NCBI GenBank assembly: GCA_018334855.1
Contig: JAGXLE010000067.1
Location: forward strand, 1-7,440
Direction: 5' to 3'
DNA: 7,440 nt
DNA from: Desulfobacterales bacterium
GTDB lineage: Bacteria > Desulfobacterota > Desulfobacteria > Desulfobacterales > Desulfosalsimonadaceae
The position numbers and the translations under genes were made by a program. Position 1 is the first letter of the stretch; each line of letters begins with the position of its first letter. Under the pieces are notes generated by a model. The model saw only the letters and a program-made list of their open reading frames with translations. It was not told the origin of the DNA and ran no database searches. Of the stretch, positions 1 through 4,517 are shown piece after piece.

Positions 1-346
1 GGAAGAGGAGAGTAGCCATCAGCTCGCGGAAGTCACCGCAGAGGAAAACCTGGAGCATCAGGTCACCCGAATGGCCCTGGGCCAGTCCTTTGCCGGAAAA
101 AGCGCGGCCACGTTTATCTGGACAACCGTGGCTGCGCGCATGGAATGGCGCTACGGCATGGCTGCCTACAAGGTAATCGCCATGGATGCCGGCCACGTCT
201 GCCAGAATTTGTATCTGGCCTGCGAAGCCGTGGGCTGCGGCACCTGCGCCATCGGCGCCTATGACCAGGAATATGCAGACGCGGTGCTTGACGTGGACGG
301 CGAGGACGAATTCACCATATACATGGCACCGGTGAGCAAGCTGTAA
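1..346 (+). CDS. SagB-type nitroreductase (FMN-dependent dehydrogenase), 3' part
   Basis: The frame is open from the window edge to the TAA, so only the C-terminal ~115 residues are visible and the true start lies outside. The stretch AARMEWRYGMAAYKVIAMDAGH, followed by VCQNLYLACEAVGCGTCAIGAYD and an end of the type EFTIYMAPVSK, is characteristic of the C-terminal half of SagB/ThcOx-type nitroreductase-fold proteins. Family members bind FMN, and some oxidise azoline rings in peptide modification. Many stand-alone bacterial members have no known substrate, and the same holds here. The Cys-rich segment (CEAVGCGTC) lies in the conserved core helix/strand region. No partner gene such as a cyclodehydratase is visible downstream: the next gene is on the other strand and converges through a shared hairpin. 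The family call is firm; the substrate is unknown. Confidence 0.85.
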   Translation, partial: EEESSHQLAEVTAEENLEHQVTRMALGQSFAGKSAATFIWTTVAARMEWRYGMAAYKVIAMDAGHVCQNLYLACEAVGCGTCAIGAYDQEYADAVLDVDGEDEFTIYMAPVSKL

Positions 347-353
347 AATCCTC

Positions 354-398
354 ATAGTAAATCCGCAGGGGCGAACCCCCGTGCCATTTACTATTTTT
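354..398. terminator. Bidirectional hairpin terminator between the nitroreductase and the small selenoprotein candidate
   Basis: ATAGTAAAT (354-362) pairs perfectly with ATTTACTAT (386-394). A GC-rich inner stem GGGG/CCCC closes a CGAA tetraloop (368-379), with mismatches between the two stems. On the plus strand a T run follows directly (395-398), so it fits a Rho-independent terminator for the nitroreductase gene 8 nt after its stop. On the minus strand the TAG of the convergent small gene lies in the first arm, so the hairpin can also end that transcript, although its T tract there is poorer. Confidence 0.7.
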
Positions 399-582
399 CC
401 GTTATGCTTTTATCTGACCGGTTTTGCTCCGACGGGTCTTCAGGTTCCTGGTTTTGCGAATTCGGGCCCGCCACCTGGCAGGCATCCCGAACTCAGGTAG
501 ATATGCCCATTTTGGGCAGAATCCATAACTGCAGGGCCGCCCACACGACCACGATAATCAACAGTAAAAGCAATGATTTCAT
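391..582 (-). CDS. Putative small membrane-anchored selenoprotein (in-frame TGA read as Sec)
   Basis: ATG at 582 opens a frame of 29 codons. It encodes one hydrophobic helix (about residues 3-22, LLLLLIIVVVWAALQLW) followed by LPKMGIST, then TGA (493-495). The same frame continues for 33 more sense codons to TAG. The continuation begins VRDACQV and ends in a hydrophilic tail rich in Gln, Asn, Glu, Pro and Ser. Read with selenocysteine at the TGA, the product has 63 residues: a single N-terminal helix, Sec30, and Cys35 (U-x4-C), a plausible redox pair just outside the membrane. A stem-loop of bacterial SECIS type starts at the TGA itself (separate entry). AAGGAT lies upstream of the ATG at slightly long spacing. 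I do not recognise a named family. The alternative is a 29-residue peptide ending at the TGA, or a pseudogene. The gene converges with the nitroreductase and stands alone downstream of a MITE-like element. Confidence 0.68.
458..494 (-). promoter_or_regulatory. Bacterial SECIS-like stem-loop directly after the in-frame TGA
   Basis: In the minus-strand transcript, GAGUUCGGG (including the GA of UGA) pairs with CCCGAAUUC through nine pairs, one of them G-U. A 3-nt bulge AUG follows on the 5' side, and then CCUGCC pairs with GGCGGG (six pairs, one U-G), closing the tetraloop AGGU. The GGU in the apical loop begins 17 nt after the UGA. A GGU-bearing apical loop at about that distance is the established hallmark of SelB-recognised bacterial SECIS elements such as that of E. 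coli fdhF. The hairpin is entirely inside the continued reading frame, as required for a bacterial SECIS. Confidence 0.72.
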
Positions 583-671
583 TTTAAATATTTATCCTTT
601 TTTAAACTATTTGCTCGGACGGTCGCCCGATGTCGAGGCGATTCTGCGCCGGGCTGAACAATAAATTTACT

Positions 672-824
672 AAACTAGTGCCCATCCAGAAATGGCTAAT
701 TTGCCCAATTTCTGCGTCAGGCTCAAATTTTAATCCTCAAAATACATTGAGTATTCCTGCGGTTAAAATTTTCGCCTTCCTTGAACTTGGACAAATTATC
801 TGATTTCTGGACGGACACTAAACT
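672..824. mobile_element. MITE-like palindromic element with 5-bp target duplication
   Basis: The element proper spans 677-819 and is an imperfect full-length palindrome. The left end AGTGCCCATCCAGAAAT matches the inverted right end AGTGTCCGTCCAGAAAT at 15 of 17 positions. Internal blocks also match in inverted orientation: TAATTTGCCCAA with TAATTTGTCCAA, and AAATTTTAA on both arms. AAACT occurs directly before (672-676) and directly after (820-824), as expected for a target-site duplication. There is no ORF of useful size inside, so it would have to be moved in trans by a transposase encoded elsewhere. It could instead be a transcribed palindromic repeat; the two readings are compatible. It lies 95 bp upstream of the small selenoprotein candidate. 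Confidence 0.65.
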
Positions 825-1129
825 AAAATTTTAAATATATGATTGGAAATGAAAAAAGTCAAAAACCCGCAAAAAGAAAAAAAGACAATCTCAACAGTAA
901 AAGCATCCCGAAAAGCTCTTGTTCCAATATATCATAATGGGACTTAAAATTAACACGCAATACATTTTATACTTGAAATTTAATAAAAAACAGGATAAAG
1001 GCGGATTATCTTCCGTGGATTCTTATTTTAGCGGGTCCCGGAACAGCGGCTGCAGGCAGGTCCATTCCCTCCCGGGGGATCTGCAATGTCGGCAGAGAGA
1101 TTTTCCTCTTTTAAAGACCTGAGAGCCAT
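825..1129. other. AT-rich stretch without a secure gene
   Basis: Nothing here can be called with confidence. On the plus strand, ATG at 849 opens a 32-codon Lys-rich frame (MKKVKNPQKEKK...) to TAA at 947, with no proper ribosome binding site. On the minus strand there is a short Cys-containing frame (separate entry) followed by GATAA/TTATC and a run of six T (about 987-1008 on the plus strand), which could be a weak terminator. The region 1044-1090 is more GC-rich than its surroundings and can form a hairpin GCAGGTCC/GGATCTGC. The marked composition change between AT-rich and GC-rich blocks suggests an eroded or inserted stretch. Confidence 0.4.
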
Positions 1130-1142
1130 TTGACACCTTCAT
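1023..1142 (-). CDS. Possible 39-residue Cys-containing small protein
   Basis: ATG at 1142 to TAA at 1023 encodes 39 residues, including LCRHC followed after eight residues by another Cys (EWTCLQPLFRDPLK). The CxxC-x8-C arrangement with a conserved-looking aromatic patch could bind a metal, but the number of ligands is small. There is no recognisable ribosome binding site before the ATG or before the GTG one codon upstream. A weak hairpin plus T run lies 15-35 nt past the stop. I do not recognise the family. It may equally be a remnant of a larger gene or chance. Confidence 0.18.
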   Translation of the reverse strand: MKVSNGSQVFKRGKSLCRHCRSPGREWTCLQPLFRDPLK

Positions 1143-1160
1143 CACGATTTCGGATTTTAT
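1130..1160 (+). promoter_or_regulatory. Possible sigma70-type promoter for the structured leader and 45-codon ORF
   Basis: A consensus TTGACA stands at 1130-1135. At 17 nt spacing the -10 candidate is GATTTT (1153-1158), a poor match. At 19 nt it is TTTTAT (1155-1160), a better match at long spacing. Transcription from here would produce a leader of a little over 200 nt before the ATG at 1389. Confidence 0.33.
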
Positions 1161-1164
1161 AAAT

Positions 1165-1388
1165 TACCATTAATTAAATTGCCGTACCGGTCGATAGGAA
1201 AAATAGCTGAAACATTCGGCAGGCGGAGATACAAGCAAGCAAATCGACCGCTGTAAAAAAACCGGCAGCAAAGCCACGGAAAGCCGGTCAGGGCTTTTGT
1301 GTCTATAACGCGGTGCAGGAGAAAGGGGCAGATAACCCCCGATCCTGTAAACCCCGACAAAACAAGCAAACATTAAGGAAAGAGGAAA
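1165..1388 (+). ncRNA. Structured 5' leader, possible riboswitch-like region
   Basis: About 220 nt without a reading frame separate the candidate promoter from a well-placed ribosome binding site. Two hairpins can be drawn. The first is ACCGGC (1261-1266) with GCCGGT (1283-1288), enclosing a 16-nt loop that carries GCAAAGCCACGG. The second is TGCAGGA (1314-1320) with TCCTGTA (1343-1349), with an inner GGGG/CCCC stem (1325-1328/1336-1339). GCAAAGCC-A-CGG followed by AGCCGG recalls the conserved core of c-di-GMP-I (GEMM) riboswitches. However, the second helical arm normally found between these two blocks is absent, and the first arm does not pair well. I therefore call only a structured leader and do not assign a ligand. 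Confidence 0.3.
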
Positions 1389-1526
1389 ATGAAACTCCGC
1401 AAAACCCGCACCCGCAAAATCCGCAATTTCCGTCACAATGAACGGAAAAGCACTCAGCGTGCCGAAAAATGGCCGGACTGGAAAAAAGACGTCCAGGTGG
1501 CAAGGTACGTGAGCCTGCTCAAGTAA
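1389..1526 (+). CDS. Small basic hypothetical protein, 45 residues
   Basis: ATG at 1389 is preceded by AAGGAAAGAGGAAA, a strong ribosome binding site with AGAGG about 4 nt from the start. The product begins MKLRKTRTRKIRNFR, continues through a Trp-containing segment (AEKWPDWKKDVQ) and ends VARYVSLLK. It is strongly basic in its first half and has no signal peptide or membrane helix. I recognise no family. The basic N-terminus could contact nucleic acid or ribosomes, but that is speculation. The good ribosome binding site, the long structured leader before it and a very stable hairpin 8 nt after the stop together support a real gene, or at least a real transcript. Confidence 0.42.
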   Translation: MKLRKTRTRKIRNFRHNERKSTQRAEKWPDWKKDVQVARYVSLLK

Positions 1527-1533
1527 CTCCGGC

Positions 1534-1566
1534 CCCGCCCCGGCCGATCCGGACGGCCGGGGCGGG
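1534..1566. terminator. Perfect 13-bp GC hairpin between convergent genes
   Basis: CCCGCCCCGGCCG (1534-1546) pairs without mismatch with CGGCCGGGGCGGG (1554-1566) across the 7-nt loop ATCCGGA. It lies 8 nt after the plus-strand small ORF and 27 nt beyond the cytochrome b stop on the minus strand, the place expected for a bidirectional transcription end. Neither side has a T run, so it may act as an RNA end-stabilising or Rho-assisted structure rather than a classical intrinsic terminator. Confidence 0.55.
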
Positions 1567-1592
1567 CAGCCGCCTGGATCTTCTGCCTTTGT

Positions 1593-2066
1593 CTAAACAG
1601 GAATCGTCCAGGGCCTGCCGGCAAATCTGCAGTAAAGGGCAAACAGAAGAAAAACCATGGTAAGCCCCAGGTGCACCAGCAGGATCCCTGTGACAACAGC
1701 AGGCGAAAAAGGCACAAAGGCGCTGTTTCTTATCACCAGCAGAATACCCGAAACAATTATGCCCAGAAGGATCGCTGCACGGGCGGCTCCTGAACCTGAC
1801 AGCTTCCGGTATCTGCGGGTCACCAGCAGGTATTGCGCGGCGAAATAAGTCGTGATCGCAAGGATGGCTGTTGCTCCCAGGTAGTGGAGGAAGTGGGTGG
1901 TGTAGAATTCTGCCAGCCATCCCAGGCCGGGAATGTCTGCGATATAATATCTCTTGAAAATCGGCATCTGGGCAAACCCGGTAAGCGCCAGCAGAAAAAG
2001 TGTCAGCCCATATGCATAATTGCCTATGCGGCCTTTCCGGGCGATGACGTGAGTATTTGTTTTCAT
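1593..2066 (-). CDS. Cytochrome b-like membrane subunit (formate dehydrogenase gamma-like fold)
   Basis: This 157-residue protein has four likely membrane helices (about 15-35, 58-82, 95-112, 125-147). The N-terminus RIGNYAYGLTLFLLALTGF resembles the first helix of cytochrome b subunits of the formate dehydrogenase/hydrogenase type, although the usual His in that helix appears replaced by Tyr. His58 and His61 at the start of helix 2 and His132 in helix 4 are candidate haem ligands. The likely role is to pass electrons between the membrane quinone pool and the iron-sulfur protein encoded just upstream. The genes overlap by one base (TAATG), so translation is coupled. The protein is shorter than typical FdnI-type subunits. 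Haem b binding is inferred, not proven, because of the unusual ligand set. Confidence 0.7.
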   Translation of the reverse strand: MKTNTHVIARKGRIGNYAYGLTLFLLALTGFAQMPIFKRYYIADIPGLGWLAEFYTTHFLHYLGATAILAITTYFAAQYLLVTRRYRKLSGSGAARAAILLGIIVSGILLVIRNSAFVPFSPAVVTGILLVHLGLTMVFLLFALYCRFAGRPWTIPV

Positions 2067-3049
2067 TATGCTTCTCCCTGACTATTATCGGATTGGCCGG
2101 ATTTCATGTATCCGTAAAATTTTGCTCCTGCAGCCGCGATTGCGGCAAACGGCGCAATGATCATTGCCGCGGTCAGATTTTCCGCCTTGTCCATGGAATT
2201 TGCCGCAGAAGCAAAATGCGGGCGTCCCGGCCCTTTTTCAATCGCGGCGTTTAATTCCTCAAACGGCACAGGCGAGACATAGATGGTATTTGTTCCCCCG
2301 TTTTCGGTCTCCCCATAGATATAACCCCCTGTTTCTTCAGCAAGTTCATGGGCACGGGCTATTATATCCGCTCTGGGGCCGATCTGCTGCACATCTGCCG
2401 GGCAGGCTTCAATGCAGGCGGGCTTTTTGCCCACGGCCACCCGTTCATAGCACCTGTCGCATTTATACATCACCCCGTTTCCGGCAAACGAGGGCATGAT
2501 ATCCAGGTAGAGCCCCACGCCGGTCTGGCGCTGCGGGATGTGCCAGGGACAGACCTTGCGGCACTTTGATCCGCCCAGGCACACGTCATAATCGATGCGC
2601 GATATTCCGTTTTTATATTGCCTTGCTGCTCCCCAGGGGCAGAGGTTTACACACGGCGGATTAACGCAGTGCATGCATCGCCTGGGAATGGTTAGCGTCT
2701 CTTTTTTCCCGTCCACCTCGACTTCGGCCTGCTGAATGAAAAGCAGGTTATAAGGGGTCAGCCTGTCCCGCACATCCCGCTTGTCAGACCAGTCCTCAAC
2801 CGGGACTCTTGAAGGATACATTTCCGGAAACGGCTTTTGTGGCTCAGGGGCCTTGCTGCTGTTTACTTGCCGGCAGGCCTCAACGCATGCGCCGCATCCG
2901 ATGCACTTGCGGATATCGAGCAGGGTTGCAAGCTGGCCGCGGCCGTCGCTGCCCGCAGCAGCCGCAGAGGGCACCGCAAGGGCGGCCGCGGATCCCGCTG
3001 CTGCAACACCTCCCTTTAAAAAAGAACGCCTTGAAATCGATTCAGACAT
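2066..3049 (-). CDS. Tat-exported 4Fe-4S dicluster/ferredoxin-type electron transfer protein (FdnH/HybA-like)
   Basis: I take ATG at 3049 as the start because GAGGTGG lies directly before it and the product then begins with a Tat signal: SRRSFLKGG, a hydrophobic Ala-rich stretch, and cleavage near residues 30-32. An upstream in-frame start would put 17 extra residues before the signal. The 327-residue protein carries four Cys groups: C49-C52-C55-C59; C125-C128-C133-C137; C157-(Gly160)-C163-C167; C197-C200-C212-C216. In the third group the second Cys of the C-x2-C-x2-C-x3-C-P pattern is Gly, so this site may hold a 3Fe-4S cluster or be altered. Residues 293-315 form a C-terminal membrane anchor, as in FdnH. 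The protein should sit outside the cytoplasmic membrane and relay electrons to or from the cytochrome b encoded next. It overlaps the regulator gene by 8 bp. No catalytic subunit is adjacent. Confidence 0.87.
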   Translation of the reverse strand: MSESISRRSFLKGGVAAAGSAAALAVPSAAAAGSDGRGQLATLLDIRKCIGCGACVEACRQVNSSKAPEPQKPFPEMYPSRVPVEDWSDKRDVRDRLTPYNLLFIQQAEVEVDGKKETLTIPRRCMHCVNPPCVNLCPWGAARQYKNGISRIDYDVCLGGSKCRKVCPWHIPQRQTGVGLYLDIMPSFAGNGVMYKCDRCYERVAVGKKPACIEACPADVQQIGPRADIIARAHELAEETGGYIYGETENGGTNTIYVSPVPFEELNAAIEKGPGRPHFASAANSMDKAENLTAAMIIAPFAAIAAAGAKFYGYMKSGQSDNSQGEA

Positions 3050-3596
3050 GATCCACCTCGTCTTTTTGGTTAAAGCCTGAAGCACTCCCGACTCTGCCAT
3101 CTTCTACTTCGGCTTTTGCTTCATGCATGGCAGCGCGCAGAAGCTCCAGGCCTGAAATCACCCGGCTCCTGTCGTCCGGATCCAGTTTTTCAAGAATTGC
3201 CGCCTGCATTTGTTTCTGCAATGCATTGGCCCGCTCCACAATGCTGCGGCCCGCAGACGTCAGGCGCAGCAGCCGAACCCTGCCGTCTGCCGGATCAGCC
3301 ACCCGCTCCAGGAGGCCTTTTTCATTCATACTGTTAACAATTTTTGTAACACGACTTTTTGCCACTTCCAGGCGCTCGGCCACCCCTTTTACCGTAAGGT
3401 AGCGCTCGCTGCCGAAAAGGAGCAGGCAGCGGATCTCGGCGCAGGGAAGACCTAGTTCTTCAGCCTCCACGAGATGGCTGTCTTCGCAGCACTGCCTGAC
3501 GTCCTCAATCAGCTCATTGAGCCTGTGGAGTTGGTAGCCCGGTACGGACTGCGCCCGGCCTTTTTTATGTCCATTTTTATGTGTATTTTCGTTCAT
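3042..3596 (-). CDS. MarR-family winged-helix transcriptional regulator
   Basis: This is a 184-residue protein from the ATG at 3596. The frame extends upstream to a GTG at 3692, but the promoter at 3607-3635 lies inside that extension, so the downstream ATG is preferred. Residues ~67-112 carry the winged helix: LTVKGVAERLEVAKSRVTKIV as helix-turn-helix and DPADGRVRLLRLT as wing, with the D-x-R-type basic tip typical of MarR proteins. The rest supplies dimerisation helices. Cys36, Cys37, Cys52 and Cys57 near the dimer/effector region could make it redox- or metal-responsive (inference). It is the first gene of the operon with the iron-sulfur protein and cytochrome b, and overlaps the former, so it very probably controls these genes and itself. 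The C-terminal tail after residue 160 is hydrophilic and longer than usual. Confidence 0.9.
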   Translation of the reverse strand: MNENTHKNGHKKGRAQSVPGYQLHRLNELIEDVRQCCEDSHLVEAEELGLPCAEIRCLLLFGSERYLTVKGVAERLEVAKSRVTKIVNSMNEKGLLERVADPADGRVRLLRLTSAGRSIVERANALQKQMQAAILEKLDPDDRSRVISGLELLRAAMHEAKAEVEDGRVGSASGFNQKDEVDHV

Positions 3597-3598
3597 AG

Positions 3599-3637
3599 TG
3601 TTAACAAATTTAATCCATAAGCTTTTTCCTGTCAACA
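3599..3637 (-). promoter_or_regulatory. Candidate MarR operator boxes flanking the promoter
   Basis: A perfect 8-bp palindrome TGTTAACA (3599-3606) covers the predicted transcription start. The near-palindrome TGTTGACA (minus strand, 3630-3637) covers the -35 box. Both are preceded by TT on the minus strand and are about three helical turns apart. A third copy of TGTTAACA lies inside the regulator gene at 3332-3339. MarR proteins typically bind short palindromes and repress their own operon, so these are plausible sites; binding is inferred. Confidence 0.4.
3607..3635 (-). promoter_or_regulatory. Sigma70-type promoter of the marR-FeS-cyt b operon
   Basis: On the minus strand, a consensus TTGACA (3630-3635) and TAAATT (3607-3612) are separated by exactly 17 nt. 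Transcription should start near 3600, only a few bases before the ATG at 3596. The mRNA would therefore be leaderless or nearly so, which agrees with the lack of a ribosome binding site before that ATG. Confidence 0.62.
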
Positions 3638-3653
3638 AAAAATGACGAGCTTT

Positions 3654-3697
3654 GCAGAAGGCCCCCCTCACCCTGGACAGGCCGGGGGTCACTCTGC
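3654..3697 (-). terminator. Possible terminator downstream of the C_GCAxxG_C_C gene
   Basis: Read on the minus strand, GCAGA and CCCCC pair with GGGGG and TCTGC in a large interrupted hairpin. A T-rich stretch (TCATTTTTTG) follows about 10 nt later. It lies between the stop of the gene at 3735 and the promoter at 3607-3635. The stem is interrupted and the T run is displaced, so the call is weak. Confidence 0.3.
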
Positions 3698-3734
3698 TTT
3701 CAGGACAGAGAAAATTTCAAAGACTTAGGGATTA

Positions 3735-4310
3735 TCAGGCCGGCTGCAAAGAATCATTTATCTTTCTTATTGCCGTATCCACCACAAAACCGGCTGTTTT
3801 TGAAATAATATTGTGACAATTGTAGAAACGCTGCCTGGAGACTATATCCGGATAAAATTCACTGACCAGATCTGCACAGTTTGTAGAGCCGAATTCCCTT
3901 TTAAACATGTTAACCAACGAGACATAGGGAGCCCTTTCTTTCTTGAAATTTTCATTTGAAATACTGATTTTCTCATAAGGGCTCAGCGAAGGGTCATCAA
4001 TGATTTTTTTCAAAGGGCTGAAATCACGCCTCTCACTTTCACCGAAAAAATAGCCCAGAACCGCAATCCCTCCGCACAAAGCTCCGCATGCCCCTCCCAA
4101 CCCTGCAATACCTCCGCCGAATCCGGACAAAGCGCGCATCACCTCGGGCGTCACCATTACATTCAAAGCTTCACAGGAACCCTTGAAGACCGACTGATGG
4201 CTTGGCCAGCCGTTTCTGATATTATGCAATCCGTTTTTTCTGGCCTTTTCACTCAGTTCTTCTGCATTTTGATCTTTAATCCACGAGACATCAAGTATTT
4301 CGGAATACAC
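3735..4310 (-). CDS. C_GCAxxG_C_C family putative redox protein
   Basis: The start is the GTG at 4310, because AAGGAG (4319-4324) lies 8 nt upstream; a TTG further upstream would lie before this site. The product has 191 residues. Cys46 is followed by the Gly-rich segment SGFGGGIAGLGGACGALCGG (Cys75, Cys79), a hydrophobic stretch AVLGYFFG, then FGSTNCADLV (Cys145) and FYNCHNII (Cys165). This order matches the C_GCAxxG_C_C family (PF09719), thought to be redox-active or metal-binding and frequent in anaerobes; its reaction is unknown. Cys79 is an additional Cys in the core motif. The ~45 residues before Cys46 are an N-terminal extension. The protein may be cytoplasmic or membrane-associated, and there is no signal peptide. 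A short ORF with its own ribosome binding site precedes it. Confidence 0.78.
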   Translation of the reverse strand: MYSEILDVSWIKDQNAEELSEKARKNGLHNIRNGWPSHQSVFKGSCEALNVMVTPEVMRALSGFGGGIAGLGGACGALCGGIAVLGYFFGESERRDFSPLKKIIDDPSLSPYEKISISNENFKKERAPYVSLVNMFKREFGSTNCADLVSEFYPDIVSRQRFYNCHNIISKTAGFVVDTAIRKINDSLQPA

Positions 4311-4351
4311 GAATAAAACTCCTTGAAAATACAATTAAATTCATTACTAAA

Positions 4352-4456
4352 TTATTCCCCGTGCCTGATCCGGGCAAGTGCGTCAGTGTTCAAATTATCA
4401 ATGAGGCTCCGGAAGGGCAATATAATTTTAACTTCAGCCAATGTTTGCAAAAACAT
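4352..4456 (-). CDS. Possible 34-residue small ORF upstream of the C_GCAxxG_C_C gene
   Basis: ATG at 4456 is preceded at 5 nt by AAGGA (4462-4466), a good ribosome binding site. The product begins MFLQTLAEVKIILPFRSLID and ends with NTDALARIRHGE. It could form an amphipathic helix; no Cys, signal or known domain is present. It ends 41 nt before the GTG of the next gene, so it may be a leader peptide or a small first gene of that transcript. It overlaps the region where I place a plus-strand promoter, so one of the two readings may be wrong. Confidence 0.28.
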   Translation of the reverse strand: MFLQTLAEVKIILPFRSLIDNLNTDALARIRHGE

Positions 4457-4473
4457 GTAAATCCTTGTAGATT
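4445..4473 (+). promoter_or_regulatory. Possible promoter of the metallophosphoesterase gene
   Basis: TTGCAA (4445-4450) and TAGATT (4468-4473), each matching the sigma70 consensus at four of six positions, are 17 nt apart. A transcript would start near 4480, leaving a short untranslated region before the ATG at 4518. A divergent promoter for the minus-strand gene must also lie in this 200-bp gap; TATATA around 4476-4482 on the minus strand is the only -10-like sequence I noticed and it lacks a good -35. Confidence 0.35.
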
Positions 4474-4517
4474 TTTTTATATACATGAAATGCATTAATA
4501 CCAGAAGTGGACAGGCA

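Noticed and set aside
404..664. Plus-strand open frame of 86 codons
   Set aside because: It lies antisense to the small selenoprotein candidate, starts inside the terminator region without a ribosome binding site, and its residue composition is not protein-like except for the last ~16 residues (GRSPDVEAILRRAEQ), which come from a short GC-rich island and are too short to call.
849..947. 32-codon Lys-rich plus-strand frame beginning MKKVKNPQ
   Set aside because: The only purine-rich stretch (TTGGAA) touches the ATG, the sequence is A-rich by composition, and nothing downstream supports a transcription unit.
1261..1288. A canonical c-di-GMP-I riboswitch
   Set aside because: GCAAAGCCACGG and AGCCGG are present, but the helix normally between them is missing and the preceding arm does not pair, so the family cannot be claimed by eye. 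It is kept only as a structured leader.
1157..1503. Overlapping minus-strand frames opposite the structured leader and small ORF
   Set aside because: They have no ribosome binding sites, Cys/Phe-rich unnatural composition, and overlap one another in different frames. The plus-strand ORF at 1389 has better start signals.
3050..3100. Upstream start adding 17 residues before the Tat signal of the iron-sulfur protein
   Set aside because: It would bury the twin-arginine motif and ignores the GAGGTGG ribosome binding site just before the ATG at 3049.
3597..3692. Upstream GTG start adding 32 residues to the MarR protein
   Set aside because: The extension overlaps the promoter and the upstream hairpin, is not typical of MarR N-termini, and has no ribosome binding site.
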